From the NCBI GenBank assembly GCA_950097015.1, contig CATNEN010000025.1, forward strand, positions 5,136,001 to 5,200,000: 64,000 bases of DNA. Reading direction: 5' to 3'. A program made the translations under genes and the position numbers. Below are positions 33,195 to 45,060 of this stretch, in pieces. Source of the DNA: Macrostomum hystrix. Lineage: Eukaryota; Platyhelminthes; Macrostomidae. Within the stretch, counting starts at the first letter, position 1, and every line of letters begins with the position of its first letter. The notes under the pieces were generated by a model. The model was not told where the DNA came from and did no database searches. It worked only from the letters and a program-made list of their open reading frames with translations.

Positions 33195-35377
33195 ACAGCT
33201 CAGTTTCCCAGGTTATTATACGGACGCCAGACTACGAGATCAGCAACAACACTAAATACTGTCGGACACCCCACATTCTGATCGAGTATCAACACTACAA
33301 TCAATCAGAAGTCATGGCGTTCACGTGAGCCTGCGCAAAATACATCAATATTCTAGAAGTACAAAGGTTTTGTCCAAAAATACAGTTGAGAAGCCGATTT
33401 GTAATTTTTTATTGCAAAATTAAACACGTATCGATGTGACATGAGAATGCTCATCTTGATTTTTATTTGCGTATCCGTACCTTCCGCCTGTCCAGACGAA
33501 ACACAGCGCATTTCTCTCCTAATCCTATAAGAGAGAATCCTAAACTATAGTTGTATAGTACTATATACTCGTACTATATCCTATATATTATACTACATGT
33601 ATATACTATGGTTTATAGCATCTGTGTGTGCTGGTGCATTGTTTTAAAAACGTGGCAAATCTCGTTGTCAAAAACTTTTCTCTTGGACCCCACTAAGTTT
33701 CTTATAAAAAGTTAAGGAGGCAGATTTTTGCAGAAAAACTTGCTACGGAGATTGTGTATTTTTCGACAAAAACCTGTCTCCTGAACTATCCCTAAGAAAC
33801 TTTGCATTCCGTCCTTCAACTCCTATAGTGGTGCGTTGTCCATAAATATCGTGGACTATAACTTATTCTTTACAGAACTTTTCATTAAACCTTTACTAAA
33901 CTGTATGCATGATCCGAATCCTGATAATCGGCTCTATTAGCTGTTAAATGCTTTATTTAGAATTAAAACCATTGCTAAGGTAAAAAAAAAATTTATGCAG
34001 CGGACATCAGTCCGAGCATCCCGGGAATCGTAAGGAGCACGATTGGCAGTGCTCAACTGGTTCGGCAGTTCGACCCCACCCTGGGCATGAGCTTGGTAGA
34101 CTGCAAATTGAATAACTGGGCAGTGCTCAACTGGTTCGGCAGTTCGACCCCACCCTGGGCATGAGCTTGGTAGACTGCAAATTGAATAACTGGGCAGTGC
34201 TCAACTGGTTCGGCAGTTCGACCCCACCCTGGGCATGAGCTTGGTAGACTGCAAATTGAATAACTGGGCAGTGCTACGCAAGCAACTTTCAAAAGTTCCT
34301 TCACCCGGAGAGGGGCGTTTGCTACCACTTCATCAAGGAGCCGTTGATAAAAAGCATGAGCCTGTCTGAGCTGACAGAGGCTACTCAGCAGGTTCAGCTT
34401 TCCACAGATTCAACAGATTCAGTCGGCAATGGCCCCGATAATGGGTTCATTGTGTCCAAAAGATTCGTTAAAGAGACTTTGGATTCAGGTCCTATTAACA
34501 ATATCGCATTTGACGTAAGAAAGCTCAGATTGTTTTCAGACTGTTTCACAGTTAAAAGACCAAGCTATTTTACCCTGGGGAGGACCACGGACCGAACGGG
34601 ACCTTTCCCTGGGTGTCGCAAGCAGTGGGAGACGCCAAGGCTCAGAAGTCTGAGGTCAAAGTGCGACTGGACAAGACAGTTCGGTTCTCCAAGCCCGCAC
34701 CACAGGACTGTATTGAAACTTTGTCACCTGTCACGTACATGATTGATTACTGGAAGCCTGGAAATCTACCGGACAATAGTACGTAAGTGGGTCTTCATTT
34801 TGAGAGTTTTAAGGATACCTCTGCTTGAGGACGCCACTGAAAGTGCCCAGAATGAGAGAGGAAGTACCTGAAAATAATTTGTACTTGGCAAGCATCACAA
34901 AGCGCTAGTTAACACTTCCATATCGATCGGGGAGGCTTAAAGCGACGCCCCCAGACAACCCTCTTGGTTGAAGACAAGAGTTAAGCGCATGTACAAAGTA
35001 ATGCTCGCAATTAAAAATTTTTATTCCAATTTAAAAAACTACTAGCCGATATGGGTGGTGAGTTCTCTGTTGGGCTGTTTTGGGCCAGCACAGCCGCAGC
35101 TATTGCGCGGCGCATCGTTTGCGAGCTGATTGAGCTTTCAGTCTACATCTTCATGATGGTAAAGCATCTCACACCGCAGCGACCTGACCAACGTGCAGCC
35201 CAGCAAAGTAACGGTGACGGAGACACTGGTGCCGCTTACGTTATATCGGAGCTGCCAACTGGGACATCCAACAATGCTGAGTGCTCAGAAAGTGGCTACA
35301 GCGCGGCTGGGGTCAGTGGAGGTGACACTGAAGTTGGCAGTGGGCCATTGGAGAGCAGCCGATCGATTGCGATTTGA
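33195..35377 (+). pseudogene. 3' remnant of another DEG/ENaC-kringle-WSC gene
   Basis: Recognisable exons: exon 7 at 33195-33324 (kringle part, NTKYCR), exon 9 at 34001-34514 (carrying a 149-nt expansion), exon 10 at 34583-34782 (PNGTFPW, MIDYWKPG), the last about 20 nt of exon 12 (LLADMG, to about 35057), and the 3' part of exon 13 (VCELIELSVYIFMM to the stop at 35375-35377). A weak remnant of exon 8 may start near 33497. Exons 1-6, 11 and most of 12 are absent. The start of exon 13, which should encode the GxS filter, is replaced by a SINE-1 fragment. Its cytoplasmic tail resembles gene 2 (AAYVISELP, GPLESS). It cannot make a channel. Confidence 0.8.
34045..34275 (+). repeat. Three tandem 74-bp copies within pseudogene exon 9
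   Basis: A unit starting ggcagtgctcaactggttcg and ending gaataactg occurs at 34045, 34119 and 34193, and the first nine bases recur at 34267. Relative to the 365-nt exon 9 of every other copy this exon is 514 nt long, which is 365 plus two 74-bp units plus one extra G. The ends share the 9-mer ggcagtgct, consistent with slippage between short repeats. Confidence 0.93.
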
Positions 35378-35431
35378 GAGCTCGTTTAAGCTTGTGTTGT
35401 TGCAGAGGTCAAATTGTTAAATTTAAATTCA

Positions 35432-35437
35432 AATAAA
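35432..35437 (+). terminator. Polyadenylation signal remnant of the 3' pseudogene
   Basis: aataaa 55 bp after the pseudogene stop codon. Confidence 0.45.
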
Positions 35438-37041
35438 AAGTACCAATGTCAACTTAAGGCTCTAGAATAGAGCCCGAGGTCAACCCTTGAACCAGCTACC
35501 AACTGAAACCAGTAGCTGGTCGATCCAGGTGCAAGAAAATCGGCACAATTTAATAAAAAGGATCGATATTTAATATTTATGAACTCACTCTTTTTATTGT
35601 CAATTTCATTCAAGAGTATCCACAATGCACCGTCGATCTTGCCAGTTTAATTTTGATGCGAACCGTAAACTGTAAGCAAATATACTTTTCTTTGCTAAGA
35701 CGCGTCACCACTACAGACGAGCAACGCAGGCGTTGTACAGCCTTGTGGGCCATTAATTATATGACAGCTCTTTTTGTTTTCGGTTTCCAAGTAAAGTTCT
35801 TTCTGTTTTGACTCTAAATTCTCGTAGATCAGAGAGAGTTTCACTGTTATGCATCGGGGTATTGGCAGCTGCAAGCATAGGTATGGTATCATGCTGAACT
35901 CTAAATCCCTTATCGTACTTGTAAATATAAACAAGCGTAGGTATGCGACCATAGCAGACTCTAGTAGGCGCAGTTGAGTGCATTTTTTATTCTTGTTGTA
36001 CCTCTGCGCTCTTTGACAGGTGAGATGCGCCAGACGAGACCCCTCAGCTCTCACAGTTTAATCAGTTGATTGCCGGAACCACCTGAGAGTTATAACAAAC
36101 CAATTACGGATCACTCATCAGTGAGACACTGAGGCTGACAAGTGGGGACTCACGTCTCTCATACTTCCCTCCTACGTCGGTTTAAGCTCGCAGGATGCGG
36201 AATTTTCCACCTGAAGCAGGATACTTGCGCCCGGATCCTGCCGGGCTCCCAGGGGCGTCCGCACGCCAACAGATCCCAAACCCAGCTGCATGATATAAGC
36301 AACGCAGCGCTCACTCATAACTAATGCGAGAGCCTACCTTAGTTTGGACAGCTTCAGTGCATGCAACTATACGGGTGAGCACTTATTGCACTTATTTTTC
36401 GCTCTGCTTGTCAAGTTAATTTTTTTATTTTGCGCTTTATTTTAAAACTGTAAAACCTATATTGAGCATGCAGTTTACCGATTAAACCTGCTCGTAAAAT
36501 GACTATAAACCTAAAGTATAAAAATTCATGAAGATACTCACTGAAAACATTCAAATATGGGCGCGAGCACTTTAAATAACAGAAACCATGTATTTTTGCC
36601 AGGCGTATCATAACATTGATTCTAAGCGTGATTAACGGTATTATAACATAACATACCAAATTAATCTGGGCTAAGAAAGGCAATTCAGAATCAGAAGTCA
36701 ATAGGAGCTTCGGAATCCTAAAGGGAATCAGTTGGTGCCCTCGGTCAAGAAGCTTAATTCCCAATTGCTTCATTTCACCCAGGAATACCTGGCGCTATGA
36801 GACACCAAACAAGACGCTGGCGCCCCAGACTCTGCCGGCGTAGAAAGAAATTGACGTAGAAAGTTATTTATCAACGAGGCCTCTGATTATAAAAAGCTAA
36901 AAAATTGGGCATGCAATCGGGCATGTAATTGGGCATAATTACACTGTGTAACACTGAGCCTGACAATAGACCGGTCATACAGGCACTCAGCTGCACTGTT
37001 TCGTAAATTTAATTCACATTGTCAACAAAATTCAGCAGATT
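35438..37041. other. Intergenic DNA before gene 2
   Basis: No gene or clear repeat recognised. The acceptor-like aaaattcagcag lies immediately before the start codon of gene 2. Confidence 0.5.
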
Positions 37042-40000
37042 ATGACGGACAGCGAGAAGCAAAGCACTGATCAAAGCTCATCGGATGAACCGGAGGGCCA
37101 GTCTGGTGGCTTTGGCATTGCGAATTCATTCCGCGAGTTCGCACAGTACACCACCGCGCACGGACTGGGTCGCTTTGCCGCCCAGACCACTGTTTCTGGG
37201 CGCGCGATCTGGTCCGTATTTCTTCTTGCCACCTACAGCGGATTCGCCTATCATCTGTTCACTTTGGTTGACAGGCAAGAAATAGCTGGAAACACAATTG
37301 GCACAGCTCTGGAACCTGTGATTCAAGGGATGCGATTCGGATCGATATAATCTCATTAATTAGGAGACTGTCCCATATGTATCTCCCACCTCGCAGGTTC
37401 ACGAGCACACCCCTGCTGACTAGCCTGGCCACATCTCTGCCGTACGAGTTCCCGGACGTGTACATCTGTCCCCAGAACCCCGTCTCAATGAGCAAGGCCT
37501 ACGAGCCGTTCAAAAAGGATGTGGTGTCCAAACTGCGCGGACTGAAGAAAGACTGCAACACCTCCTGCCAGGCGCAGCTGAGCTACTTCTTGGAATCCAA
37601 AACGCCCCTCAGCACACCGATGTATGTATTCAGAGACACTGTTTCGGCTGTCGAGTCTGCCATTATGGAAATTTATAACGACAAGAGAACGGGTATGTTA
37701 TTGTTGTGAATTGATTTGGTAATATAAGTTATAACTAGGGTATTTTAAGAGTCCACCAGTTCAGGAGAGCCTCTCAATTAAACTTTATTTTCAGCTGGAA
37801 ACACGAGTCAGTGCCGCTTCACCAAAGACGGAACTGAGTATACTGGAAACAAGAACACAGTGCCGATTTTCGGAAATAGCATGCTCATCGTCCAAGCACC
37901 GGCCAATCTCTCGCAGCCGCCCCTCGTGACGGAGCTGTCTTGCATTCCATGGAATGAGGCAGCTAGGCAACTCAGGGACGCTGGATTGGGACACATGGCG
38001 GACAGGATTATGGCGCTGAATCTTTTAGATGGTGACGCCAGGTGTCGCGCTCCCGCTGGCCTACCTTTACAAGCTTTCGATAACTATACAAGTGAGCGCA
38101 CTGGGGTTTGTTTTGCTCGAATATCTGCTCAATCTGTAGAAACTCGGTAGATTTAGTCTGGAGCTAGCCCGTTTAATTTGACAGCGATGAACTATATCAC
38201 GAATAAACCTGAATCAATGAGTTTTAATGGAACCGGCAGTTTTGCTTATGAATTTCAGCACAAATGTACCGCCAGAGTAAAGTACCGATCTGCTACAATG
38301 ACAGTCCAAATAAGCTCTTCAGCTTCAACTGTTTTGGCAGTCAGATTCCAGTGATGAACGATGAACTGTGCACCGAGTGCTGCTTCAAAAACAACTACAA
38401 GTACTACGGCATGCAGTACTACGACTGCTTCTGCAGCAACACCATCGATTCTAGCCAGGAGGTGGAGGAATCAGGAAACTGCGTTTATTCTTGTCCCGGC
38501 CAGGGAACCAAAGAACAGACCTGTGGTGGCGAGGACACCTTCATGAGTGTAAAACAGATCAGAGATACAGGTAAGTGCCAATCTGAGCTAAATAAAAGGG
38601 TCCAGAACTTTAAGAAAACAATGGTGCTCTGTAGCGTCCCTGTTTATGCATCAACTGCCGCTAAAAAGCATGTTGTTCTAAGCGTTGACGCAGTGACGCG
38701 TCATAACGGGCAATCCAACAGTTTAACAGTACTAAAAGCTTTTTCTCGCCCCTTTTGCTGTTCAAGAGTTCGCAAAAATATTTTTTTAAGTTTCTATTTT
38801 CACTTGGTACTCGTAGAAGAAATGTTTATCGTTAAGCAATAAACTAACCTTAAGTTAGTTTATGTTAAGAAATAAATAATTCCTTAAGATTAAGGAATTG
38901 CTTAAACATTGCTTAAACATAGGATGTTCCTGAAGCAGAAACTGGTTTGAACGATCATTAACACTGATAAAGTAAACGCAGATTAAAATAAATTAGGAAA
39001 TTTTTGTCTAGCTTGTTTCAACTGAAAGATTTCAAACACGGAAAAATCTTGCTTTTTTCAGTCGACTTGCCAATATTTAAACCACACGGAAGCTTCTTAA
39101 GTGACTACCTGCAAGGCCCATACTGTTTCTACATGGACCCGGTGAATAACCTGTCAATGTCCTACTGCAACATCCCCTTTTGCTGTGAGTTTTTAGTGAA
39201 GTGTCTAGCTCATTGAAATTCTTCCGTAAACCTAAACATACGTCTAATTTTTCTTCAATGCCTCATAATTCCCAGCTGCGGCCGGGACCTACGACTGCGT
39301 CGTCAGCAGCAGTAAGAGCGCCGAGCTGGCCAAAGAGCAGTCTGCTAAGTATACAGGCAGTCTGAATTACACAGTGTCTGGTCGAGAATGCCTGGTATGG
39401 TCAAATGTGAAGTCTGCCGTATCTAAAAAACAGCTAAGTCTGTCCAGCTCGGACATAATCACTTGGAGCTTCGCTTACCAATGTGAGTCTTAACAACTGT
39501 GAAAAAAACTGAATGAAGTCTTTGATAAAAAAGAATACTAGTAACTGATCACACCCTCCCGAATTCGGCCAGCAAATACCATCAGAGCAGCAGCAATTGC
39601 ACGGTTCACTGTAAGGCTGCGTACGGCTGCTCAGTCCGTGGACTCGGGGATGCCAAACCCTCCCTCAATTACCCCATCTAATGTAGGTACCCATTTAACT
39701 GCTGGGTTAACTGAAGCAATGCAGAATTATTAAGTGCCCTGCTAAAGGACACAAATTTTTCCACTGGAGTCAGGAATTGAACCCCCGACCTTCAAGTCGT
39801 GAGGCCAACGATCTGACCACTAGGCTACAAACCTCATCTCTACAATCCCCATTGAATGCAACTTCAAAATTTTGTTATCAACAGCGCGCTTTCGAAACGC
39901 AATTATAAGACAATATTGTGACTATTGGTGTGAGGATACTGACTATTGGTGTGAGGATACTGTTACTATTGGTGTGAGGATACTGACTATTGGTGTGAGG

Positions 40001-43000
40001 ATACTGTTACTATTGGTGTGAGGATACTGTGACTATTGGTGTGAGGAAACTGTTACTATTGGTGTGAGGATACTGACTATTGGTGTGAGGATACTGACTA
40101 TTGGTGTGAGGATACTGACTATTGGTGTGAGGATACTGACTATTGGTGTGAGGATACTGTGACTATTGGTGTGAGGAAACTGTTACTATTGGTGTGAGGA
40201 TACTGACTATTGGTGTGAGGATACTGACTATTGGTGTGAGGATACTGACTATTGGTGTGAGGATACTGACTATTGGTGTGAGGATACTGACTATTGGTGT
40301 GAGGATACTGTGACTATTGGTGTGAGGAAACTGTTACTATTGGTGTGAGGATACTGACTATTGGTGTGAGGATATTGTGACTATTGGTGTGAGGATACTG
40401 ACTATTGGTGTGAGGATACTGACTATTGGTGTGAGGATAGTTGATCTCAATTGCAACACGTAATTCAACTTACTTTCTATTGCTTTCCCATACAACACAG
40501 ACTACTCGATCGATCGATTGATAATTGAGACAGCGGACAATGATTTCAGCAACAGTACGAATTACTGCAGAGCGGCTCGTGTTTACTACGATGCAACTTA
40601 CTACAGTGCGACAGACGTGCTGCCTGTTGGCTCCAGGCGAGAAAGACTCTTATAATTCTCTATCTCTTGAAAATACGAATACTATCAATATATTATCTAA
40701 TTGAAAATGCTGAATTTCAGCCGCAGCACACTAGTTTCGTCCATCCAACCTGGATGCTTTTACTTGAATGAGGAGGAGAATGAAGTTGTATTCGAGCAAT
40801 GCGAAATTCAGTCGTGCGGTAAGACATCATCAGGCTTGCAGTGTCGTTTTCAGTTTCTATTGAATGACGCTTCGTAGAAGTCAAAGTGAAGGATTGGTTA
40901 TTACAAGTATTTTGGAGCCTAATTAAACGACTTGAAGGTCGGGGGTTCGATTCCCGACTCCACTGAAACAATCTGTGTCCTTTAGCAAGACACTTAACTC
41001 TGCATTGCTTCAGTTCACCCAGCTGTTAAATGGGTACCAGCATTAGCTGGGATAATTGAAGGTGGGTGTGGCGTCCCCCAGTCCATGGATTGAACACCTA
41101 GCTGTACGCAGTCTTCAGATGCGCCGCGCAATAGCTGCGGCTGTGCTGTCGACTGCACATCTGGTCTGATTGGGACAGGTGTAATCAATTATTATTATTA
41201 CTAATTATAGTTATTATTGGAGCAAGCTCTATTAGGCACTTCGTGATGTGTTCTGTCACATACTCATTGCCACACCACATCACAGTGGACGCCAGTCCAA
41301 GCATCCCCGGAATCATAAGGAACAACATTGGTACTACACAGCTAGCTCGACAGTTCGGACCGAGTCTTGGGATCAGCTTGGTCGACTGCACATTTTACAA
41401 CTGGCAGTGCTATGCCAGCAACTTCCAGGAAGTTCTGCACCCAGAGAGTGGCGTCTGCTACCGCTTCATCAAGGAGCCTTTCATTAAAGGTCTGAGCCTT
41501 TCTCAGCTGACGGAGGCGACTCTGGAGGTTCAGCTTTTCACTGATTCTACTGATTCTGTCGGCTCCGGGCCAGAACAGACATACAGCTCATCTAAAGCAA
41601 TAATAAACGAGATCGATGATTTACAAGTTATCAGCAATGGTGTATTCGATGTAAGTCCTAGAACTCTATAAATATGTTGGGAAGGATGTTTGAGAGAAAA
41701 ATGAGTGTACATTTGTACACAAAAATAGTGTAAAATCGAATCAATCGAATCACAGGTGATAATCGTACCGAACGGAACTTTTCCGTGGTTGTCGAAGGCC
41801 CTCAGGGTCGCTAAAGCTCAAAATTCTGAGTTCAAGGTGCGACTGGACAAAACAGTTCGGTTCTCAAAGCCTCCGCCTCAAGACTGCAAGAAGAATTTAG
41901 CACCAGTCACGTACATGATTGACTATTGGAAGCCTGGAAGTCTACCTGCGAATCTTACGTAAGTCGGTTGATTGGCTGTTCGATAGGGTTTGAGGATTGA
42001 AATGACAGTGCGAAGTGCTGTGACAAGCCACAGCGCAGAAAAACTCGACATTCGAAACTCGAAAACTTCCAGATCTCTAATGGAGACCACATTCTCGGTA
42101 GTGGACTCTGAGAAAAACTGGACAAGAAGGATCGAATTGTTAAAACAGCTAATCACAGGATACAATGGAATGAAGTAAGCCTTTTCGACCCCCGTCTCCT
42201 TGGGTTGTTTCCTTGGGTAATATTCCGATACTCCTAAAGGCTAAAACTCCTGACTTTCAGAAGTCCCACCAGGAGAAAGCTGACTTTCCAGACGGGCACC
42301 CAGGAAGACTGTATCAACGAGTTCGTGCTGCGCAGATTCGCCCAGACCTGCCGCTGCCTGCCGACGTTTCTGCCCATTCCCGAGGAGCTGTTCATGGCTT
42401 ATCCCATCTGCTTCAACTCCACCGACATCAAAAACTTGTACACCACTGATCAGTGCTACATCAAGCAGCTGAGGCTGATGAACAATTATCGCGTTGACGC
42501 CCGAGATGTCTGTCCAGCCTCCTGCGAGACTAGAAAGTACACAGTCACACAGACTTCGGCACCCTGGCCCAATGTTCGAAGGCAGGTGTCCCGGACGTTC
42601 TTGTCAACTTTGGCAAAGACTTATGGCTATCCGAACAATGTAAAAACGCTTAGAGGCCCCGGAGCAATTTACTCTGCCTATCTTCAATATTTGAGCTTGC
42701 GAGGAAATATAACGGACTTGATGAACTTCGAGTACCAGCTGCTCACCCTGCAAGATCAGCTAGCCATGCTGTCTGTTTCAGCTGCTCAGATGTTCGGCGA
42801 AGAAGTGATTGAGGAAGAGGCCTACCCAATAAAAAACCTCATGGCCGACATGGGCGGTGAGTGCTTAATTGTGGGCCGCGTCCCACTACGAGTGATTAAA
42901 GACAATTTTATTTTCAGTACACTCGTACAAACGTGAGTTTACGAGCTCCTATTAGGATCTACTGCTTCAACTATCAGCTTTTTAAGCTAGCTGGACAAGT

Positions 43001-43399
43001 TGTATAAGTTTGTATTTCTGATTAATAATTTCGAATTACAAAATACTTTTTCTACTCTAAAATGCAGGCATTCTCGGACTCTGGTCGGGCGTCTCTGTAC
43101 TGACCGTGTGCGAGTTGATTGAGCTATCAGTCTACGTCGTCCTAACTGTGAAGCAGCTTATCACAAAGGGACCGCACAATCGTCCAGCTGGTGAAAGAGA
43201 CCCCAGCGCTGCCTACGTCATGCCAGAGCTGCCGTTAACACCTTCCAAGGAGGCTGAATGCGCTAGCAGCTGCAGCAACGGTGCCTTCGCAGTAGATGAT
43301 GCCGGAGGTAACAGCGGGGAAGTCAGCAAGAGGGGTGACAGCGTCAAAGGAGGCAAGAATGATGGCCACGATGGGCCAGTTGAAAGTAGCAGCTTCTGA
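37042..43399 (+). CDS. DEG/ENaC channel with WSC and kringle domains, gene 2 (intact)
   Basis: Best copy. Exons: 37042-37274, 37397-37692, 37795-38091, 38259-38570, 39062-39184, 39276-39482, 40501-40636, 40721-40818, 41286-41650, 41756-41958, 42073-42174, 42261-42856, 43068-43399; 3300 nt, 1099 codons plus stop. HG at residues 40-41; TM1 about 54-75; [11 protein letters not shown] after TM1; kringle 1 halves at about 180-275 and 380-420; WSC at about 285-378 ([29 protein letters not shown]); kringle 2 at about 421-567 (SGRECLVW, NYCRAA, PGCFYL, CEIQSC); a channel segment with CTFYNWQC and [19 protein letters not shown] in exon 12; TM2 [17 protein letters not shown] with the GVS filter. The C terminus is ESSSF. 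Introns 1 and 7 start with GC. Typical DEG/ENaC proteins are 500-750 residues; the excess is the inserted modules. The ligand is unknown. Confidence 0.88.
39575..39835 (-). mobile_element. SINE-1 family copy, reverse, in gene 2 intron 6
   Basis: On the - strand: tagcctagtggtcagatcg (box A), gggggttcaattcctgactc (box B), cttcagttaacccagcag and cgcagccttacagtg. Confidence 0.8.
39919..40439. repeat. 21-bp minisatellite in gene 2 intron 6
   Basis: Unit tgactattggtgtgaggata followed by c, with 23-24-bp variants containing tgttac or tgtgac; about 24 copies. It ends about 60 bp before exon 7. Confidence 0.95.
40920..41205 (+). mobile_element. SINE-1 family, 5'-truncated, in gene 2 intron 8
   Basis: Begins near the anticodon arm (cgacttgaaggtcgggggtt, cgattcccgactcc) and continues with cagttcacccagctgttaaa and gggtgtggcgtcccc to gtgtaatcaattattatt. 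Confidence 0.8.
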
Positions 43400-43449
43400 T
43401 ATTATTTTCGCTTTTAATTAACGGGTTATTTAATTCAAATAACCACTTT

Positions 43450-43915
43450 TTGTATCTCCCAAAATATTTAACCGATCGCCGTGAAAATCCGGAACACGGG
43501 CTAAAATTTTCCGCTCTATCCGATGAAACAACTTCCAGAATTACCAAAAAATTGGCTTCGTCGAGATATTCAACGGTTCTCCAAGGGGTGTCTGGTAGCA
43601 AAAGCCACCGATGTAGGCATATTTTTTCTGCTCATAAAATTACATCATACGAGTATAACCATGTAGGCTATCATTGTTCACTCTATTATATTGATTATAG
43701 TGCAATTTTTTAGTTTTTAACTAATGCGGATTCGCCATAGTGACTTATACAGAGTAATGTCAGTTGTCCTTGTCACCGGGGTCTTCGACAAGAACCGCTG
43801 AATACCTCGACGGTGCTGACTCGGGCGGTTTTGAAAGTTAGTTCATTGTAAAGGACAAAAAAATTGATTCAGATGGTGGACCTTCACGCAAATCGGTCAG
43901 TGTGTTCGTAGGATA
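43450..43915 (+). repeat. Dispersed repeat, copy 2 (uninterrupted)
   Basis: Homologous to 8480-9256 without the SINE insertion: ccgatcgccgtgaaaatccg, gtgtctggtagcaaaagcca, gcggattcgccatagtg, ggggtcttcgacaagaac. Noncoding, family unknown; it starts about 50 bp after the gene 2 stop. Confidence 0.6.
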
Positions 43916-44389
43916 GGCTAAGTTCCTTAATTGAGTAGAAGCATATTTAAATCAAAGCTGGATTTAATCCATAGTTTGTTTAATTTCGCGCTAGATTTGT
44001 CTCACGCTTATGCTAATTGTACGCCAATAGCGATTTATATTACGACCTGTCCTCTAGGTACTTATATTTCTAATCAAAAAATTCTATATTGATTTTAAAC
44101 TTTGTTAAAGTTTGCATATTTTTGACACTAAAGAAAATGCAAATGTACTGCATGCCATTTATCACCGTTTAAAATTCCGCAAATTTTTGTTCCTAACTGT
44201 GGTTTTATTTTCTTTTTATTTTCTATTTTCTCTTTTTCCAGAAACTAAAGCAGTAGTTAACTATATAAACGTAAATACTCCGCATTAACTAGAAAGCTGT
44301 CGAACAGTTAAAATTAAACAAAAATTTTCTAGAATGCGTTCAAGTTAAATTATTACCTACAAGACAGAAATACATTGTTCGCTCCGTGA

Positions 44390-44590
44390 AGTTCCACTGA
44401 CTCCTGAGCACACACTCACGGACAAGTTGATCTTCCCTGACTTTCTCACCGTCTTTTGTTTTGGAGGTATGGCTCTTATGTGCATAGATTGCACAACAAG
44501 CCCCCCCTAGTCTTCTCTCCTCGACTGGGCCCTTCGTGTAGCCTCACTGCGGATTCGGACTCGGGACTTCGGTTAGACTGACTGCAGATA
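44390..44590 (-). mobile_element. SINE-2 family, heavily degraded copy
   Basis: Matches in reverse orientation: ctgactcctgagcacacact, tttggaggtatggctcttat, tagattgcacaacaagcccc, then a degraded box B region near 44550. Confidence 0.5.
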
Positions 44591-44814
44591 CAACTAAATA
44601 TCTGCTTTACGTGAGTTGCGTGAGGTAGATATTGAAATTTACTCAATCAGAAATTATTGGTTCTACGTCAGTAGTTTTCCATCTAATATTTTCTGTCTCT
44701 CCCAGACCACAAAAATCCCCTGCTGTAGGCCTAAATGGCTAGGTGCGACTTTAGCTCAGACAGCTATTAGCTGAAACCTGATAGAGGCTCAGTCATAAAC
44801 TCCAGGTAAGATTT

Positions 44815-45060
<246 letters not shown>

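Noticed and set aside
39919-40439. CRISPR-like regular repeats
   Set aside because: Units are contiguous with no unique spacers, and the host is a eukaryote; it is a minisatellite.
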